Counted from the first letter of the stretch, positions 1-7,582 are shown. The stretch is 11,085 nt of DNA from Desulfurococcales archaeon (GCA_027043985.1 JALUDQ010000160.1:1-11085), one strand, 5' to 3'. Made by a program: numbers and translations. Notes: generated by a model from the letters alone, not told the origin.

Positions 1-861
1 TTCTCTAAGTATCTATCATCAATTATTATAACGAGGACAGCTAAGGTAAACCCAGCTTTCGCAATGGCACCTATTACTGGTAAGACCCAGGTACTCTTAT
101 CTGGAACTATTGTTAGTGCTAACCTCGTTCAAGCTCTAAGTGGTCAGTTATTCGTATTACCTATAGCTCCAATGCTTGTAATAGGTTATGCCGCATCAAT
201 AGCTGCTATGAGTATTGGTGTTGAAAAAGAAGAAAAGACCCTAGAAGTATTGTTATCGCTACCTATACGTCGCAGAGATATCGTATTATCGAAGCTTACC
301 GGCTCGCTACTAATATCTTTGCTAGCATCTATATCGATGCTCATAGGCTTCTCGTACTATATGAAGAGCATGACTAGTATAGGAACAAACAGTACAAGTG
401 AAGCAACTCAGATCTCAATGACCGGCGGTATATTTGGACTTATAGGAGTACCTGGACTTATCTTGTACGTCTTCTCGGTCTTCTTTGCGGTATTTCTAGC
501 ATCAACTCTTGGATTATATCTCGGAAGCTTTGGAGAAAATGTTAGGAGCGCTCAGAGCATGGTAGGCTATATTTGGATTATTGCATTCTTCCCATTATAT
601 ATGGCTATATTCACTGACTTCGCATTAGATCCTCTAGCAAAAATACTAGCAATATCAGTAATACCCTTTGCCGCACCCCTCGTGGTCTTAAAGGCCTTCC
701 TTTCGGGAAAGATAATATATGGTGTAATCTCTATTGCCTCTAGCATAGGTCTTCTAGCACTAATAGTGTATTTACTAACCAAGAGGTTTGAAGGAGAAAA
801 ACTACTAGTAGGGAAATCAAAGCGGAAAAAGAAGCCAGCATTCTTTAAGTTTGGATTCTAG
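1..861 (+). CDS. ABC-2 type transporter permease, 5'-truncated by window edge
   Basis: This is the membrane subunit of an ABC exporter of the ABC-2/NatB-like type, which would pair with a separate ATPase subunit, probably encoded upstream outside the window. The reading frame is open from base 1, so the ATG at 64 is internal and the true start lies to the left. The visible part has about six hydrophobic segments. Between the first two lies a charged cytoplasmic stretch containing EKEEKTLEVLLSLPIRRRDI (about residues 55-74 counted from the ATG at 64), the family hallmark (E-x-x-T-x-E-x-LL-x-x-P-x-x-R). The C-terminus is basic (KSKRKKK) and presumably cytoplasmic. The gene converges on the DUF1805 gene and the two share a CTAG at their stops. 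The substrate cannot be told; NatB-like members export sodium, drugs or peptides. Family call confident, substrate unknown. Confidence 0.85.
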   Translation, partial: FSKYLSSIIITRTAKVNPAFAMAPITGKTQVLLSGTIVSANLVQALSGQLFVLPIAPMLVIGYAASIAAMSIGVEKEEKTLEVLLSLPIRRRDIVLSKLTGSLLISLLASISMLIGFSYYMKSMTSIGTNSTSEATQISMTGGIFGLIGVPGLILYVFSVFFAVFLASTLGLYLGSFGENVRSAQSMVGYIWIIAFFPLYMAIFTDFALDPLAKILAISVIPFAAPLVVLKAFLSGKIIYGVISIASSIGLLALIVYLLTKRFEGEKLLVGKSKRKKKPAFFKFGF

Positions 862-1151
862 GTCATTTTTTCTAATGCTTCCCTACCAGTCATACCCGGT
901 TTTACTCCAAGACTACGAGCCTTAGTTGTAACAGCTTTAACTGGTTTTTCTAATAATTCTTCAACAGAGCTTACACCACTAACTATTGCTGCAGCGTCTC
1001 CAAGCTTCTCTGCTACTTCAATGTTAAGATAACCACACATAATGTATCCTTTATCTGTTTTCGCGATTATTAGTGGAGCTTTCCCTAGATTCTTGACCTC
1101 TAATCCTAGTATTTTCTTACCGTTTACCTCTAATTGTTTTATAACTATCAT
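858..1151 (-). CDS. DUF1805 (YunC-like) protein
   Basis: A 97-residue protein that matches the DUF1805 family, small alpha/beta proteins found in archaea and in Bacillus (YunC); I know of no established biochemical function. The recognisable pieces are a beta-rich N-terminus (VNGKKILGLEV), the central GYIMCGYLNIEVAEKLGDAA (residues 35-54) with a conserved-looking Cys39, and the C-terminal GVKPGMTGREALEKM. The length is normal for the family. The ATG start follows the upstream ferritin-like gene by a 20-base gap, so the two are probably co-transcribed; the upstream GGGTGT is only a weak ribosome binding site. The stop codon shares a palindromic CTAG with the stop of the convergent permease gene. 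Cys39 might be catalytic or bind metal, but that is inference. Confidence 0.8.
   Translation of the reverse strand: MIVIKQLEVNGKKILGLEVKNLGKAPLIIAKTDKGYIMCGYLNIEVAEKLGDAAAIVSGVSSVEELLEKPVKAVTTKARSLGVKPGMTGREALEKMT
863..872 (+). terminator. candidate T-run terminator of ABC permease gene
   Basis: Six T residues (866-871) follow the TAG stop by only a few bases. Archaeal RNA polymerase often terminates at short T-runs without a hairpin. The run lies inside the 3' end of the opposing DUF1805 gene, where it encodes part of its last codons, so it may simply be coding sequence. Confidence 0.3.
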
Positions 1152-1171
1152 TTCCAGGACACCCGGGGGAA

Positions 1172-1612
1172 CTATTTCTTTTTCTTTAATTTGAATCCCG
1201 AGATTTTGAGAATTAGTTCTACTAGTTTTTCATGCTTGTTTTCCTCGGATGCTATTGCTTTTATTATTGCTTTCACGCTACCTACGTCTATTTTATCTAT
1301 TACGTCTAGATATGAGGCTGATACAAGTGATTCTAGTTTATCGTGACCTAGTAGTATCTTAGCTATTTCTTCATTGGATAGTTCTCCTTCAGTAGTATTG
1401 AATCTTTTACGGAATACGTTTATTTCCCTAAGGGCCTCGATTAATGCTTTTACTACATAGTAGTGTACTATAGTGTCTTCAGCAATCGTTTTCAACGCCA
1501 TTCTTACCCGCATATCCTTTGCCTTCAATGATAAGTCTACGTATTCTTTTACTTCTGATTCCTCATCCGCTAATAACTCCATTAACCGGTGTAAAACATT
1601 GTCTTCCGCCAT
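1172..1612 (-). CDS. ferritin-like four-helix protein, function unknown
   Basis: A 146-residue, nearly all-helical, highly charged protein that resembles ferritin/rubrerythrin-like four-helix bundles. Candidate metal ligands are the Glu cluster near residues 18-23 (helix 1), E45 with H50 (helix 2), and a clear E-x-x-H (E124, H127) within EENKHEKL (last helix). The helix-2 pair is spaced E-x4-H rather than the classical E-x2-H, so a diiron site is plausible but not certain. It lacks the rubredoxin CxxC domain of true rubrerythrins and ends in a Lys-rich tail. I chose the ATG at 1612 because AGAGG lies 7 bases before it; a TTG at 1633 would add seven residues but has no good binding site. Downstream lies the DUF1805 gene, 20 bases away. 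It could take part in iron handling or peroxide detoxification, or be a metal-free structural relative. Confidence 0.6.
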   Translation of the reverse strand: MAEDNVLHRLMELLADEESEVKEYVDLSLKAKDMRVRMALKTIAEDTIVHYYVVKALIEALREINVFRKRFNTTEGELSNEEIAKILLGHDKLESLVSASYLDVIDKIDVGSVKAIIKAIASEENKHEKLVELILKISGFKLKKKK

Positions 1613-1619
1613 ATCACAT

Positions 1620-1624
1620 CCTCT
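1620..1624 (-). promoter_or_regulatory. ribosome binding site fixing the ferritin-like start
   Basis: The minus strand reads AGAGG here, 7 bases before the ATG at 1612. It lies downstream of the alternative TTG at 1633, which argues for the shorter protein. Confidence 0.55.
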
Positions 1625-1687
1625 ACTAGACAATGTAGATTACCTTTTAGAATCAAATATGTTATTGCAGGCTAAGCTATTTTAGAC

Positions 1688-2659
1688 TTATTCCCTTCCA
1701 AGTTCCTTTAATAATGCTCTAGCAGTAAGCCTTACAGCCTCCTTAGAGGAAAGACTAGGCTCCCAGCCAAGAGATCTTGCCTTCGATATATCTAGTAACA
1801 TTATCTTCACATCGCCTGGCCATCCTCTTCCATCACTTGTCATGGGCTTGTAAGCGTATTCTACGTTTTCTAAGCCCATTTCCTCTACTACTATATCTGC
1901 TATCTCCCTTACCGTTACCCAATCAGTATTGCCAATATTGTATATCTCATAGTCTTTACCTCTTTCTAGGAATTTCTCGAATAGAAATAATGTTCCATTA
2001 ACAGCATCTGTTACGTATATGTAACTCTTCCTTTGTGTTCCGTCACCTAGTATTTCGAGTCTTCTCGGATTCTTTTTTAACTTCAATATGAAGTCATAGA
2101 TGACGCCATGCCTACTCCTAGGTCCTATTACGTTAGCATACCTAATTATAAGTGATTTTAAACCATAGAGTTTGCTATAGGTTATGTGAAGATACTCTGA
2201 TGCAAGCTTTACGCTACCATAAACGGATATCGGTTCAAGTGGATAATAGTCTTCAGGTGTTGGTAGTTTCCTCGCATCACCGTAAATAGTGCTTGTTGAT
2301 GCGAATACTATGTATTTTACACTTCCCTGCCTTGATGCTTCTAATACATTGAATGTTGTGAGGAGATTTTCGTTGAAGTGTATTCTCGGGTTAATTGATG
2401 ATACTCTTACCTCAGGGTTTGCGGCATAATGGAATACTATTTCAGCACTCTTGAACTCGTCTATCCAAGTATTATTTGGTTCCTTTAGGTCTGCTTTAAC
2501 AATTCTCAGTTTCGGGTTATCTATTACTCTTCTAAGGTTTTCTCGGCTCCCACTACTCATATTGTCTATTACTATTACCTCGTAACCCTTTGATAATAGT
2601 TCTTCAACTATGTAGCTGCCGATAAAACCAGCTCCTCCCGTAACAATAGCTTTACTCAA
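1688..2659 (-). CDS. galE: NAD-dependent nucleotide-sugar epimerase (UDP-glucose 4-epimerase-like)
   Basis: An extended short-chain dehydrogenase/reductase of about 323 residues, the usual GalE-like length. Residues 8-14 form the Rossmann GGAGFIG motif. D32 in IDNMSSG ends strand 2 and selects NAD; that D-N-x-S-S-G is typical of UDP-glucose 4-epimerases. The active-site Ser/Thr stretch is STSTIYG (121-127), and the catalytic pair is Y147-x3-K151. The C-terminal part carries RKSYIYVTDAV, usual for sugar-binding SDRs. The likely reaction is interconversion of UDP-glucose and UDP-galactose, or of the N-acetyl forms, for glycan or lipid synthesis. I chose the TTG at 2659, four bases after the trxB stop and 7 bases after an AGG-rich binding site; a TTG at 2677 would overlap trxB and add six residues. 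Exact substrate is uncertain: UDP-glucuronate or dTDP-sugar dehydratase relatives look similar. Confidence 0.82.
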   Translation of the reverse strand: MSKAIVTGGAGFIGSYIVEELLSKGYEVIVIDNMSSGSRENLRRVIDNPKLRIVKADLKEPNNTWIDEFKSAEIVFHYAANPEVRVSSINPRIHFNENLLTTFNVLEASRQGSVKYIVFASTSTIYGDARKLPTPEDYYPLEPISVYGSVKLASEYLHITYSKLYGLKSLIIRYANVIGPRSRHGVIYDFILKLKKNPRRLEILGDGTQRKSYIYVTDAVNGTLFLFEKFLERGKDYEIYNIGNTDWVTVREIADIVVEEMGLENVEYAYKPMTSDGRGWPGDVKIMLLDISKARSLGWEPSLSSKEAVRLTARALLKELGRE

Positions 2660-2663
2660 TTCT

Positions 2664-3632
2664 CTACCTTCCCTCAACCTTCATCTTAGTTATATACTCG
2701 TAAGCGGAAGTAGCGGCTCTAGCACCAGTATATACTGCAGTAACTATTTGTTTCAACGGGATATTTGTTACATCGCCTGCTGCAAATAGTCCCGGTATAT
2801 TTGTTGACATATCCTCACGTACCTTTATGAAGCCTTTTTCATCAAGTTCTAATCCTATTTTCTCGAGGAATTCTCTTGGGGGTTCTTCTCCTATTTCAAT
2901 AAATATTCCATCAACCTTCAGTATTCTACCTGAACGTAGTTTAATCCATTCAACTTTATTTGTCCCTCCTATCTCTACTACAGTCTCCTTTAACACGAAT
3001 TCCACATTGTCCAGCTTCTTTGCTTGCTCAACATAGATTGGTTGTGCTCTAAACTTATCACGTCTATGTATTAGGTATACTTTTGATGCATGTCTTGACG
3101 CTAATAATACTCCCTGGAGTGCAGAATCACCGCCACCAACTATAGCTACTACTTTCCCCTTAAACAATGGTATATCACATACAGTACAATAGCTTACGCC
3201 ACGACCAGCAAATTCTTCTTCGCCTGGTACTCCGAGTTTTCTCCTAACGGTTCCTAAAGCGAGTATTACTGTTTTAGCCTTTAACTCTAAGCCACGTGTA
3301 CCCTTTATAAGGAATAGACCATCTTCTCTTCTTACTATATCTGTTACCCTACTCTTCAAGATAGGTACATTGTATTTCTTTAAGTGATCTATGAATTTTC
3401 TAGCTAGATCGGGTCCGAGGATTGATGGGAAACCGGGATAGTTTTCTATTTCAGCCGCCTCAAGGAGGGTACCACCCTCATTCTCGCTTACTACAATAGT
3501 CTTCAACATGTATCTCGCTGAGTATATACCAGCTGCTACGCCAGCAGCTCCAGCACCAATTATTACCACGTCCCATAGCTTACCTACATAGTCTTTTATC
3601 CTTGCCATTCTTAAGCGGAACTTGCTTGACAT
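2664..3632 (-). CDS. trxB: thioredoxin reductase
   Basis: A 322-residue FAD flavoprotein of the low-molecular-weight thioredoxin reductase type. It passes electrons from NAD(P)H to thioredoxin or, in hyperthermophiles, often to a glutaredoxin-like protein disulfide oxidoreductase. Seen motifs: FAD-binding GAGAAG (26-31), redox-active CTVC (C149, C152) followed by D153, nucleotide-binding GGGDSA (166-171), HRRDKFRA (189-196), whose arginines usually favour NADPH, and the C-terminal FAD motif GLFAAGDVTN (281-290). All key residues are present. The ATG at 3632 is preferred because GGGGTG lies 10 bases upstream; the internal ATG at 3608 has no binding site. The N-terminal extension of about 18 residues before the Rossmann fold is slightly long. 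It is followed 4 bases later by the galE-like gene. No thioredoxin gene is in the window. Confidence 0.92.
   Translation of the reverse strand: MSSKFRLRMARIKDYVGKLWDVVIIGAGAAGVAAGIYSARYMLKTIVVSENEGGTLLEAAEIENYPGFPSILGPDLARKFIDHLKKYNVPILKSRVTDIVRREDGLFLIKGTRGLELKAKTVILALGTVRRKLGVPGEEEFAGRGVSYCTVCDIPLFKGKVVAIVGGGDSALQGVLLASRHASKVYLIHRRDKFRAQPIYVEQAKKLDNVEFVLKETVVEIGGTNKVEWIKLRSGRILKVDGIFIEIGEEPPREFLEKIGLELDEKGFIKVREDMSTNIPGLFAAGDVTNIPLKQIVTAVYTGARAATSAYEYITKMKVEGR
2667..2675 (-). promoter_or_regulatory. ribosome binding site for galE TTG start
   Basis: The minus strand reads GAGGGAAGG inside the last codons of trxB, ending 7 bases before the TTG at 2659. It supports the shorter galE-like start and suggests translational coupling to trxB. 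Confidence 0.5.
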
Positions 3633-3683
3633 ATCCTTTTAACACCCCTTTATCGCTATCGTACACCATAGTTATCTGTACGT

Positions 3684-3693
3684 GGTTTATAAG
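3684..3693 (-). promoter_or_regulatory. candidate TATA box for trxB-galE
   Basis: The minus strand reads CTTATAAACC, close to the crenarchaeal TATA consensus. Initiation about 25 bases downstream would fall near 3660, giving a leader of about 28 bases with the GGGGTG binding site before the trxB ATG. It sits in the 67-base gap between the upstream gene's stop and trxB. Confidence 0.5.
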
Positions 3694-3699
3694 AATAAT

Positions 3700-5004
3700 C
3701 TATATAGTTTTCGATAATTTGCGCCAAGCTATAATGGGGAACAATGCTATTAACGTTAATACTACTACCAAGAGCACAGCTACTATGAGGTAATAGTCAT
3801 TATATGAGGGTTTAGTTGTACCCGAGTGCTCGGTTTCTCCGCATATTTGGTTAGCCTTATTTTCTACTATACTGAGCCACTGAATGCTTATGTCTACTAT
3901 ATCCTTATTCATAGGATGAGTGGCTAGTGCTAGTTTTACGGGGTTTTTATAGAGTCTTGATGAATAATTATTGTAGTATGTTAGGAATTTCTTATAGATC
4001 TCTCCTAGTATCTCGTAGGCGTTGCCCGTTACTTGAAGTGAGGATTCATTGTATATTATCAGGGGTTTTGTTACATTGAATTTTACACTATAGTTTCCAG
4101 TTACTTCTGCAAAAGGGTTTTCCTTTAGAACACTAGATATAAGCGATATTGTATCTTCTTCGCTGATACTAGTGTTTAAATCGTATATTATTATGAGGGA
4201 ACGCGGGTTAAAGCTTCTCTTCGTAACTATCGGCTTATTTTCAACTATAACTAATAACTTGCGTCTTTCATCTAGATACATGTGATAGGAGGAGAACGTC
4301 TTAGTGGTAATGTTCTCCGATATATACATGTAGTATTCAGAGTAAACACTTTGAGCTAGCAGACCATTTATATTGGATAATATTATTCGCGCTTTAATAT
4401 ATTCTATCGTATTATTAGTCTTCTTATCTAAAGCTATAGACAATAGCGAATCCAAAACAAGTATGGTGTTTTTCTTATCCTCTATTAACTCAAGGAATCC
4501 TCCAGGTAATCTTATATGGGAGCCTATTTCTATGTTTAAATATTTTAATGGAATCCTTAATGTTTTTGTGAAAATAATCTCCATGTATGGAAGATATCTT
4601 CTGTCTGGGAGAAGAATGCCTCCTAAATCCCATATTGTGTAGATAATATTCCTATTCCAGCCGAGGTATTTCTCAATTATTTTTCTTGTATCATTGTATG
4701 GTTTATTATTAAATTCTATTATCTTCACGGTACAATTTGCTCCGCTTTCTAATGTGAATAAAGGCTTTGATAGATTATAGTAATATATTTCTAGTGATGT
4801 ATTATTATACACTATTTCTCCTATCTTGGTAGCATTACTCCATATGGTGTTGTAGAATTCTTTCCATTCGATCTCTACTGGTTTAACAATACATGCGTGA
4901 GAAGGTATGAGCGAAATATCTATGAGTGAGAGTATGAGTATAATTAGTGATGCCAAAAAGATTCTTTTAGAATACTTCTGGAGCTCTCCATTCACCCCAT
5001 ACAT
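3700..5004 (-). CDS. unknown secreted protein with C-terminal membrane anchor
   Basis: I do not recognise this 434-residue protein. The N-terminus has a basic stretch and a hydrophobic core (KRIFLASLIILILSLIDISL), then a plausible signal-peptidase site near SHA (about residue 37). The C-terminus has one strong membrane helix (YYLIVAVLLVVVLTLIALF) followed by basic WRKLSK. This predicts an extracellular domain of about 360 residues tethered to the membrane. The domain holds about 13 N-x-S/T sequons, as in glycosylated archaeal surface proteins, and two or three Cys. It is the last gene of the methylmalonyl-CoA run and overlaps the 3' end of the catalytic subunit gene by 38 bases, so it is probably translated from the same transcript. 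The ATG at 5004 lacks a strong binding site and a GTG at 4995 is an alternative. A solute-binding, protease-like or S-layer-associated role cannot be chosen from sequence alone. Confidence 0.7.
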   Translation of the reverse strand: MYGVNGELQKYSKRIFLASLIILILSLIDISLIPSHACIVKPVEIEWKEFYNTIWSNATKIGEIVYNNTSLEIYYYNLSKPLFTLESGANCTVKIIEFNNKPYNDTRKIIEKYLGWNRNIIYTIWDLGGILLPDRRYLPYMEIIFTKTLRIPLKYLNIEIGSHIRLPGGFLELIEDKKNTILVLDSLLSIALDKKTNNTIEYIKARIILSNINGLLAQSVYSEYYMYISENITTKTFSSYHMYLDERRKLLVIVENKPIVTKRSFNPRSLIIIYDLNTSISEEDTISLISSVLKENPFAEVTGNYSVKFNVTKPLIIYNESSLQVTGNAYEILGEIYKKFLTYYNNYSSRLYKNPVKLALATHPMNKDIVDISIQWLSIVENKANQICGETEHSGTTKPSYNDYYLIVAVLLVVVLTLIALFPIIAWRKLSKTI

Positions 5005-6658
5005 CTCTTAACACGCCGCTTATTTCTCCGAGCGTTGCCTTTGCTCTTATAGCCTCTAGTATGTATGGGAATATATTTTCATCGTCTTTTTCAGCTGTTC
5101 TTGAAAGTTCTTCTAATAGTCTCTTAACTTTTTCATTATCTCGCTCACTCTTTAGCTTCTTTAAACGTGTTATAACTCTCTCACGGACAGTTGGATCTAC
5201 TTTTAGCACCTCTATTCTGGGTTCTTCGGGTTCTACGAAGACGTTTACTCCTATTATCGGTATTTCTCCTTTCTCAACCTTTAACTGGTACTCGTATGCT
5301 GATTTAGCTATTTCTCTTTGAGGGTAGCCTATTTCTATTGCTTTAACCATTCCTCCAAGCTTCTCTATTTCATCTATTATCTTCCATGCTTTTTCTTCTA
5401 ACTCATCGGTTAACCATTCAATATAGTATGCGCCTCCTATAGGGTCTACTGTATCTACTATACCAGCCTCATAGGCTAGTACTTGTTGTACTCTAACTGA
5501 TAGCTTAACTGCCTTCTCTGTTGGAAGGCTCAATGCTTCATCATAGCTATTGACATGTAGGCTCTGAGTACCACCGAGAACTGCTGCTAGTGCTTGTATT
5601 GTTGTACGAATAATGTTTACCTCGGGTTGTTGTGCGGTTAAGAGAACTCCAGCTGTTTGCGTATGGAATCTTAGCATCATGCTTCTAGGCTTCTTCGCAC
5701 CAAATCTTTCCTTCATTATCTTTGCCCACATCCTCCTGGCAGCGCGGAATTTCGCTATTTGTTCAAATAGATTTGTCCTCGCGGCGAAGAAGAAGCTTAG
5801 TCTTGGAGCGAACCTGTCTACCTCCATACCCCGCTCTATAACCCATTTAACATATTCTATTCCATCTGCTAGAGTGAAAGCTATTTCTTGTGCAGGAGTT
5901 GCACCAGCTTCCTCGAAGTGGTAGCCGGATATACTTATGCTATTCCATTTGGGCATTTCTTTAGCACACCACATTATTGCGTCTGTAGCATATCTCATTG
6001 AAGGATAGGGTGGATAGATGTAGTTGTTTCGAGCAATAAACTCTTTCAATATATCGTTCTGTATTGTTCCTCCCAGCACCTTGCGGTCTATTCCGCGGCT
6101 CTCAGCTACAACTATGTACATAGATAATACTTCGATGGCCGTAGCGTTTATGGTCATAGATGTCGTTATCTTATCCATAGGTATATCGTTGAATACTATC
6201 TCCATTTCCTTTACACTAGGCATAGATACGCCTACTTTCCCAACCTCATACCATGCTAACGGGTGATCGGGGTCTAATCCAAGCTGTGTTGGTAAGTCAA
6301 AAGCCATGCTGAGCCCGGTTTGACCTATGCTTAATAGGTAGCGGTATCTTTGATTAGTATCCTCGGCGGAACCGAAGCCAGCGTATTGGCGTATAGTCCA
6401 TATTTTGCCACGGTACATTGTTGGGTAGACTCCACGAGTAAACGGGTATTGACCGGGAAAGCCTAATTTTTCTAGATAGTCCCAGTTCTTTTCCGCTAAG
6501 TCTACTGGAGTATATACTCTTTTTACAATGAATCCTTCTTCTGTTAGAAATTCTCTTTTCCTTTCTGGGAACTTCTTTAATACTGGTTCTACTACTTCTT
6601 TGGCCCATTCGCTCATTTTTTCTCTTATTTTCTCTATCTTATTGGGATCGAACACCAA
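4967..6658 (-). CDS. mcmA1: methylmalonyl-CoA mutase, catalytic (large) subunit
   Basis: This 563-residue protein is the TIM-barrel catalytic subunit of coenzyme-B12-dependent methylmalonyl-CoA mutase, which interconverts succinyl-CoA and (R)-methylmalonyl-CoA. It lacks the B12 domain, which is encoded separately at 7082-7582, as usual in archaea. Aligning from memory with the Propionibacterium enzyme, Y92 (TIRQYAGF) and R210 (KEFIARN) match Tyr89 and Arg207, the pair that marks methylmalonyl-CoA specificity; isobutyryl-CoA mutases have Phe and Gln there. H247 (SGYHFEEAGA) matches His244. Y78, R90 and Q200 also fit the active site. GGTQSLHVNSYDEA and DPIGGAYYIEWLTDEL are family hallmarks. The start is the TTG at 6658, 3 bases after the epimerase stop and 11 bases after GGAGG; the next codon is GTG, an alternative start. 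The 3' end overlaps the secreted-protein gene. Confidence 0.96.
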   Translation of the reverse strand: MVFDPNKIEKIREKMSEWAKEVVEPVLKKFPERKREFLTEEGFIVKRVYTPVDLAEKNWDYLEKLGFPGQYPFTRGVYPTMYRGKIWTIRQYAGFGSAEDTNQRYRYLLSIGQTGLSMAFDLPTQLGLDPDHPLAWYEVGKVGVSMPSVKEMEIVFNDIPMDKITTSMTINATAIEVLSMYIVVAESRGIDRKVLGGTIQNDILKEFIARNNYIYPPYPSMRYATDAIMWCAKEMPKWNSISISGYHFEEAGATPAQEIAFTLADGIEYVKWVIERGMEVDRFAPRLSFFFAARTNLFEQIAKFRAARRMWAKIMKERFGAKKPRSMMLRFHTQTAGVLLTAQQPEVNIIRTTIQALAAVLGGTQSLHVNSYDEALSLPTEKAVKLSVRVQQVLAYEAGIVDTVDPIGGAYYIEWLTDELEEKAWKIIDEIEKLGGMVKAIEIGYPQREIAKSAYEYQLKVEKGEIPIIGVNVFVEPEEPRIEVLKVDPTVRERVITRLKKLKSERDNEKVKRLLEELSRTAEKDDENIFPYILEAIRAKATLGEISGVLRDVWGEWRAPEVF

Positions 6659-6661
6659 GGC

Positions 6662-7078
6662 TTAGTGCTCCTCCTTTCTCTCAACTAGTTCTATGAGGAC
6701 TCCGTGAGCTGATTTGGGATGAATGAAATTGATTATACGTTTACCGTTTGATACAACTCTCGGTTTATCGTATACGAATCTTACCTTGTCTTTGAGTTCC
6801 TCCACAGCCTTCTCTATGTCTTCTACTCTGAAAGCTATATGGTGTATTCCTTCTCCTCTCTTCTCAATGTATTTTGAAATAGCGCTATCAGGGGTTGTAC
6901 CCTCCAATAACTCTATGTAGCTTTCACCCACTTTGAACATCGCTACTTTTACCTTCTCTTGGGGGACTTCTTCTATTTCAACTGGTTCTACTCCAAGTAT
7001 CTCTTTGTAAGCCTCCACGGCCTCCTTGAGGTCTTTTACAGCTATTCCGAGATGATCTATTTTTAGAACTCTCGCCAA
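6662..7078 (-). CDS. mce: methylmalonyl-CoA epimerase
   Basis: A 138-residue metal-dependent epimerase of the vicinal-oxygen-chelate (glyoxalase) superfamily. It interconverts the (R) and (S) forms of methylmalonyl-CoA and so links the mutase to propionyl-CoA chemistry. Two VOC modules are visible, each starting with an H-x-x-x-x-V pattern: DHLGIAV (residues 8-14) and HHIAFRV (79-85). Probable metal ligands are H9, E56 (SYIELLEG; this position is Gln in the Propionibacterium enzyme), H80 and E130 (VLIELVE). The [20 protein letters not shown] stretch (104-123) is typical of the family. Its length is normal. It starts at a TTG 3 bases after the stop of the B12-subunit gene, with GGAGG 12 bases before, and lies between the two mutase subunit genes, which leaves little doubt about its partner. 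Confidence 0.94.
   Translation of the reverse strand: MARVLKIDHLGIAVKDLKEAVEAYKEILGVEPVEIEEVPQEKVKVAMFKVGESYIELLEGTTPDSAISKYIEKRGEGIHHIAFRVEDIEKAVEELKDKVRFVYDKPRVVSNGKRIINFIHPKSAHGVLIELVERKEEH
6668..6677 (-). promoter_or_regulatory. ribosome binding site for mcmA1
   Basis: The minus strand reads AAAGGAGGAG within the last codons of the epimerase gene. Its GGAGG core is 11 bases before the TTG start at 6658 and supports a TTG start where no ATG exists. Confidence 0.6.
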
Positions 7079-7081
7079 GGA

Positions 7082-7582
7082 CTAGCTCACCCTCCTATCT
7101 TTTTCTAGTTTGCGTTTCTCTAAAGCTATTCTATAGACTGTCTCAATTATAGTTTTAAGCGGGGTTCCAGGGCCAAATACTTCTTTTACACCTAGTTTCT
7201 TCAATATTGGGACGTCTTGGGGTGGTATAATGCCTCCCACAAATACTGGGATGTAGTCGAGCTTCTTTTCCTTTAAGAGCTTTAGTAAGTCTTGTACTAG
7301 CTCTATATGTGAGCCGGAGAGAATACTTACTCCAATAACATCTACGTCTTCTTCAATTGCTGTGTTTACAACGTTTTCTGGTGTTTGATGAACACCTAGA
7401 TATACTACGTCGAATCCAGCCTCCTTTAATGCTCTCGCAACCACTTTTGCACCTCGATCATGTCCGTCGAGTCCTAGCTTGCTTACAAGAACTTTTATCC
7501 TCCTACCCTCAACAACAGGGTTTATGTCTAAGCCTAGTATTTCTAGTAGTTTCGGCTTCTTCTCCTCAACTAGAACGGACAA
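7082..7582 (-). CDS. mcmA2: methylmalonyl-CoA mutase, B12-binding (small) subunit
   Basis: This 166-residue subunit is a stand-alone cobalamin-binding Rossmann-like domain. It carries adenosylcobalamin for the catalytic subunit encoded at 4967-6658. The base-off/His-on signature D-x-H-x-x-G is present as DGHDRG (D39, H41, G44); H41 should be the lower axial ligand of cobalt. The second motif, S-x-L (S86-L88 in GVSILSGSH), and the third, GG (G116-G117 in VGGIIP), which line the nucleotide tail pocket, are also present. It is first in the run B12 subunit, epimerase, catalytic subunit. The start is a TTG with AGAGGGG 7 bases upstream; no in-frame ATG is available nearby. A promoter probably lies in the 91-base gap upstream. 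The MeaB/ArgK-type GTPase chaperone often linked to this gene is not in the window. Confidence 0.95.
   Translation of the reverse strand: MSVLVEEKKPKLLEILGLDINPVVEGRRIKVLVSKLGLDGHDRGAKVVARALKEAGFDVVYLGVHQTPENVVNTAIEEDVDVIGVSILSGSHIELVQDLLKLLKEKKLDYIPVFVGGIIPPQDVPILKKLGVKEVFGPGTPLKTIIETVYRIALEKRKLEKDRRVS
7090..7096 (-). promoter_or_regulatory. ribosome binding site for mce
   Basis: The minus strand reads AGGAGGG, followed by TGAGC and the TAG stop of the upstream gene. Its GGAGG core is 12 bases before the TTG start at 7078, the same layout as at the next junction. Confidence 0.55.

Noticed and set aside
63..66. ATG at 64 as the real start of the permease
   Set aside because: The frame is open back to base 1, and the first membrane region of an ABC-2 permease would be missing.
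1172..1633. Longer ferritin-like protein from TTG at 1633
   Set aside because: No good binding site precedes 1633, whereas AGAGG is 7 bases before the ATG at 1612.
6354..6608. Open frame on the minus strand, 84 codons
   Set aside because: It lies wholly inside the mutase gene in another frame and gives an Arg/Ser-rich sequence with no family look.
4967..6658. Isobutyryl-CoA mutase or another acyl-CoA mutase
   Set aside because: Y92 and R210 correspond to the methylmalonyl-CoA-specific pair, and an epimerase gene lies in the operon.
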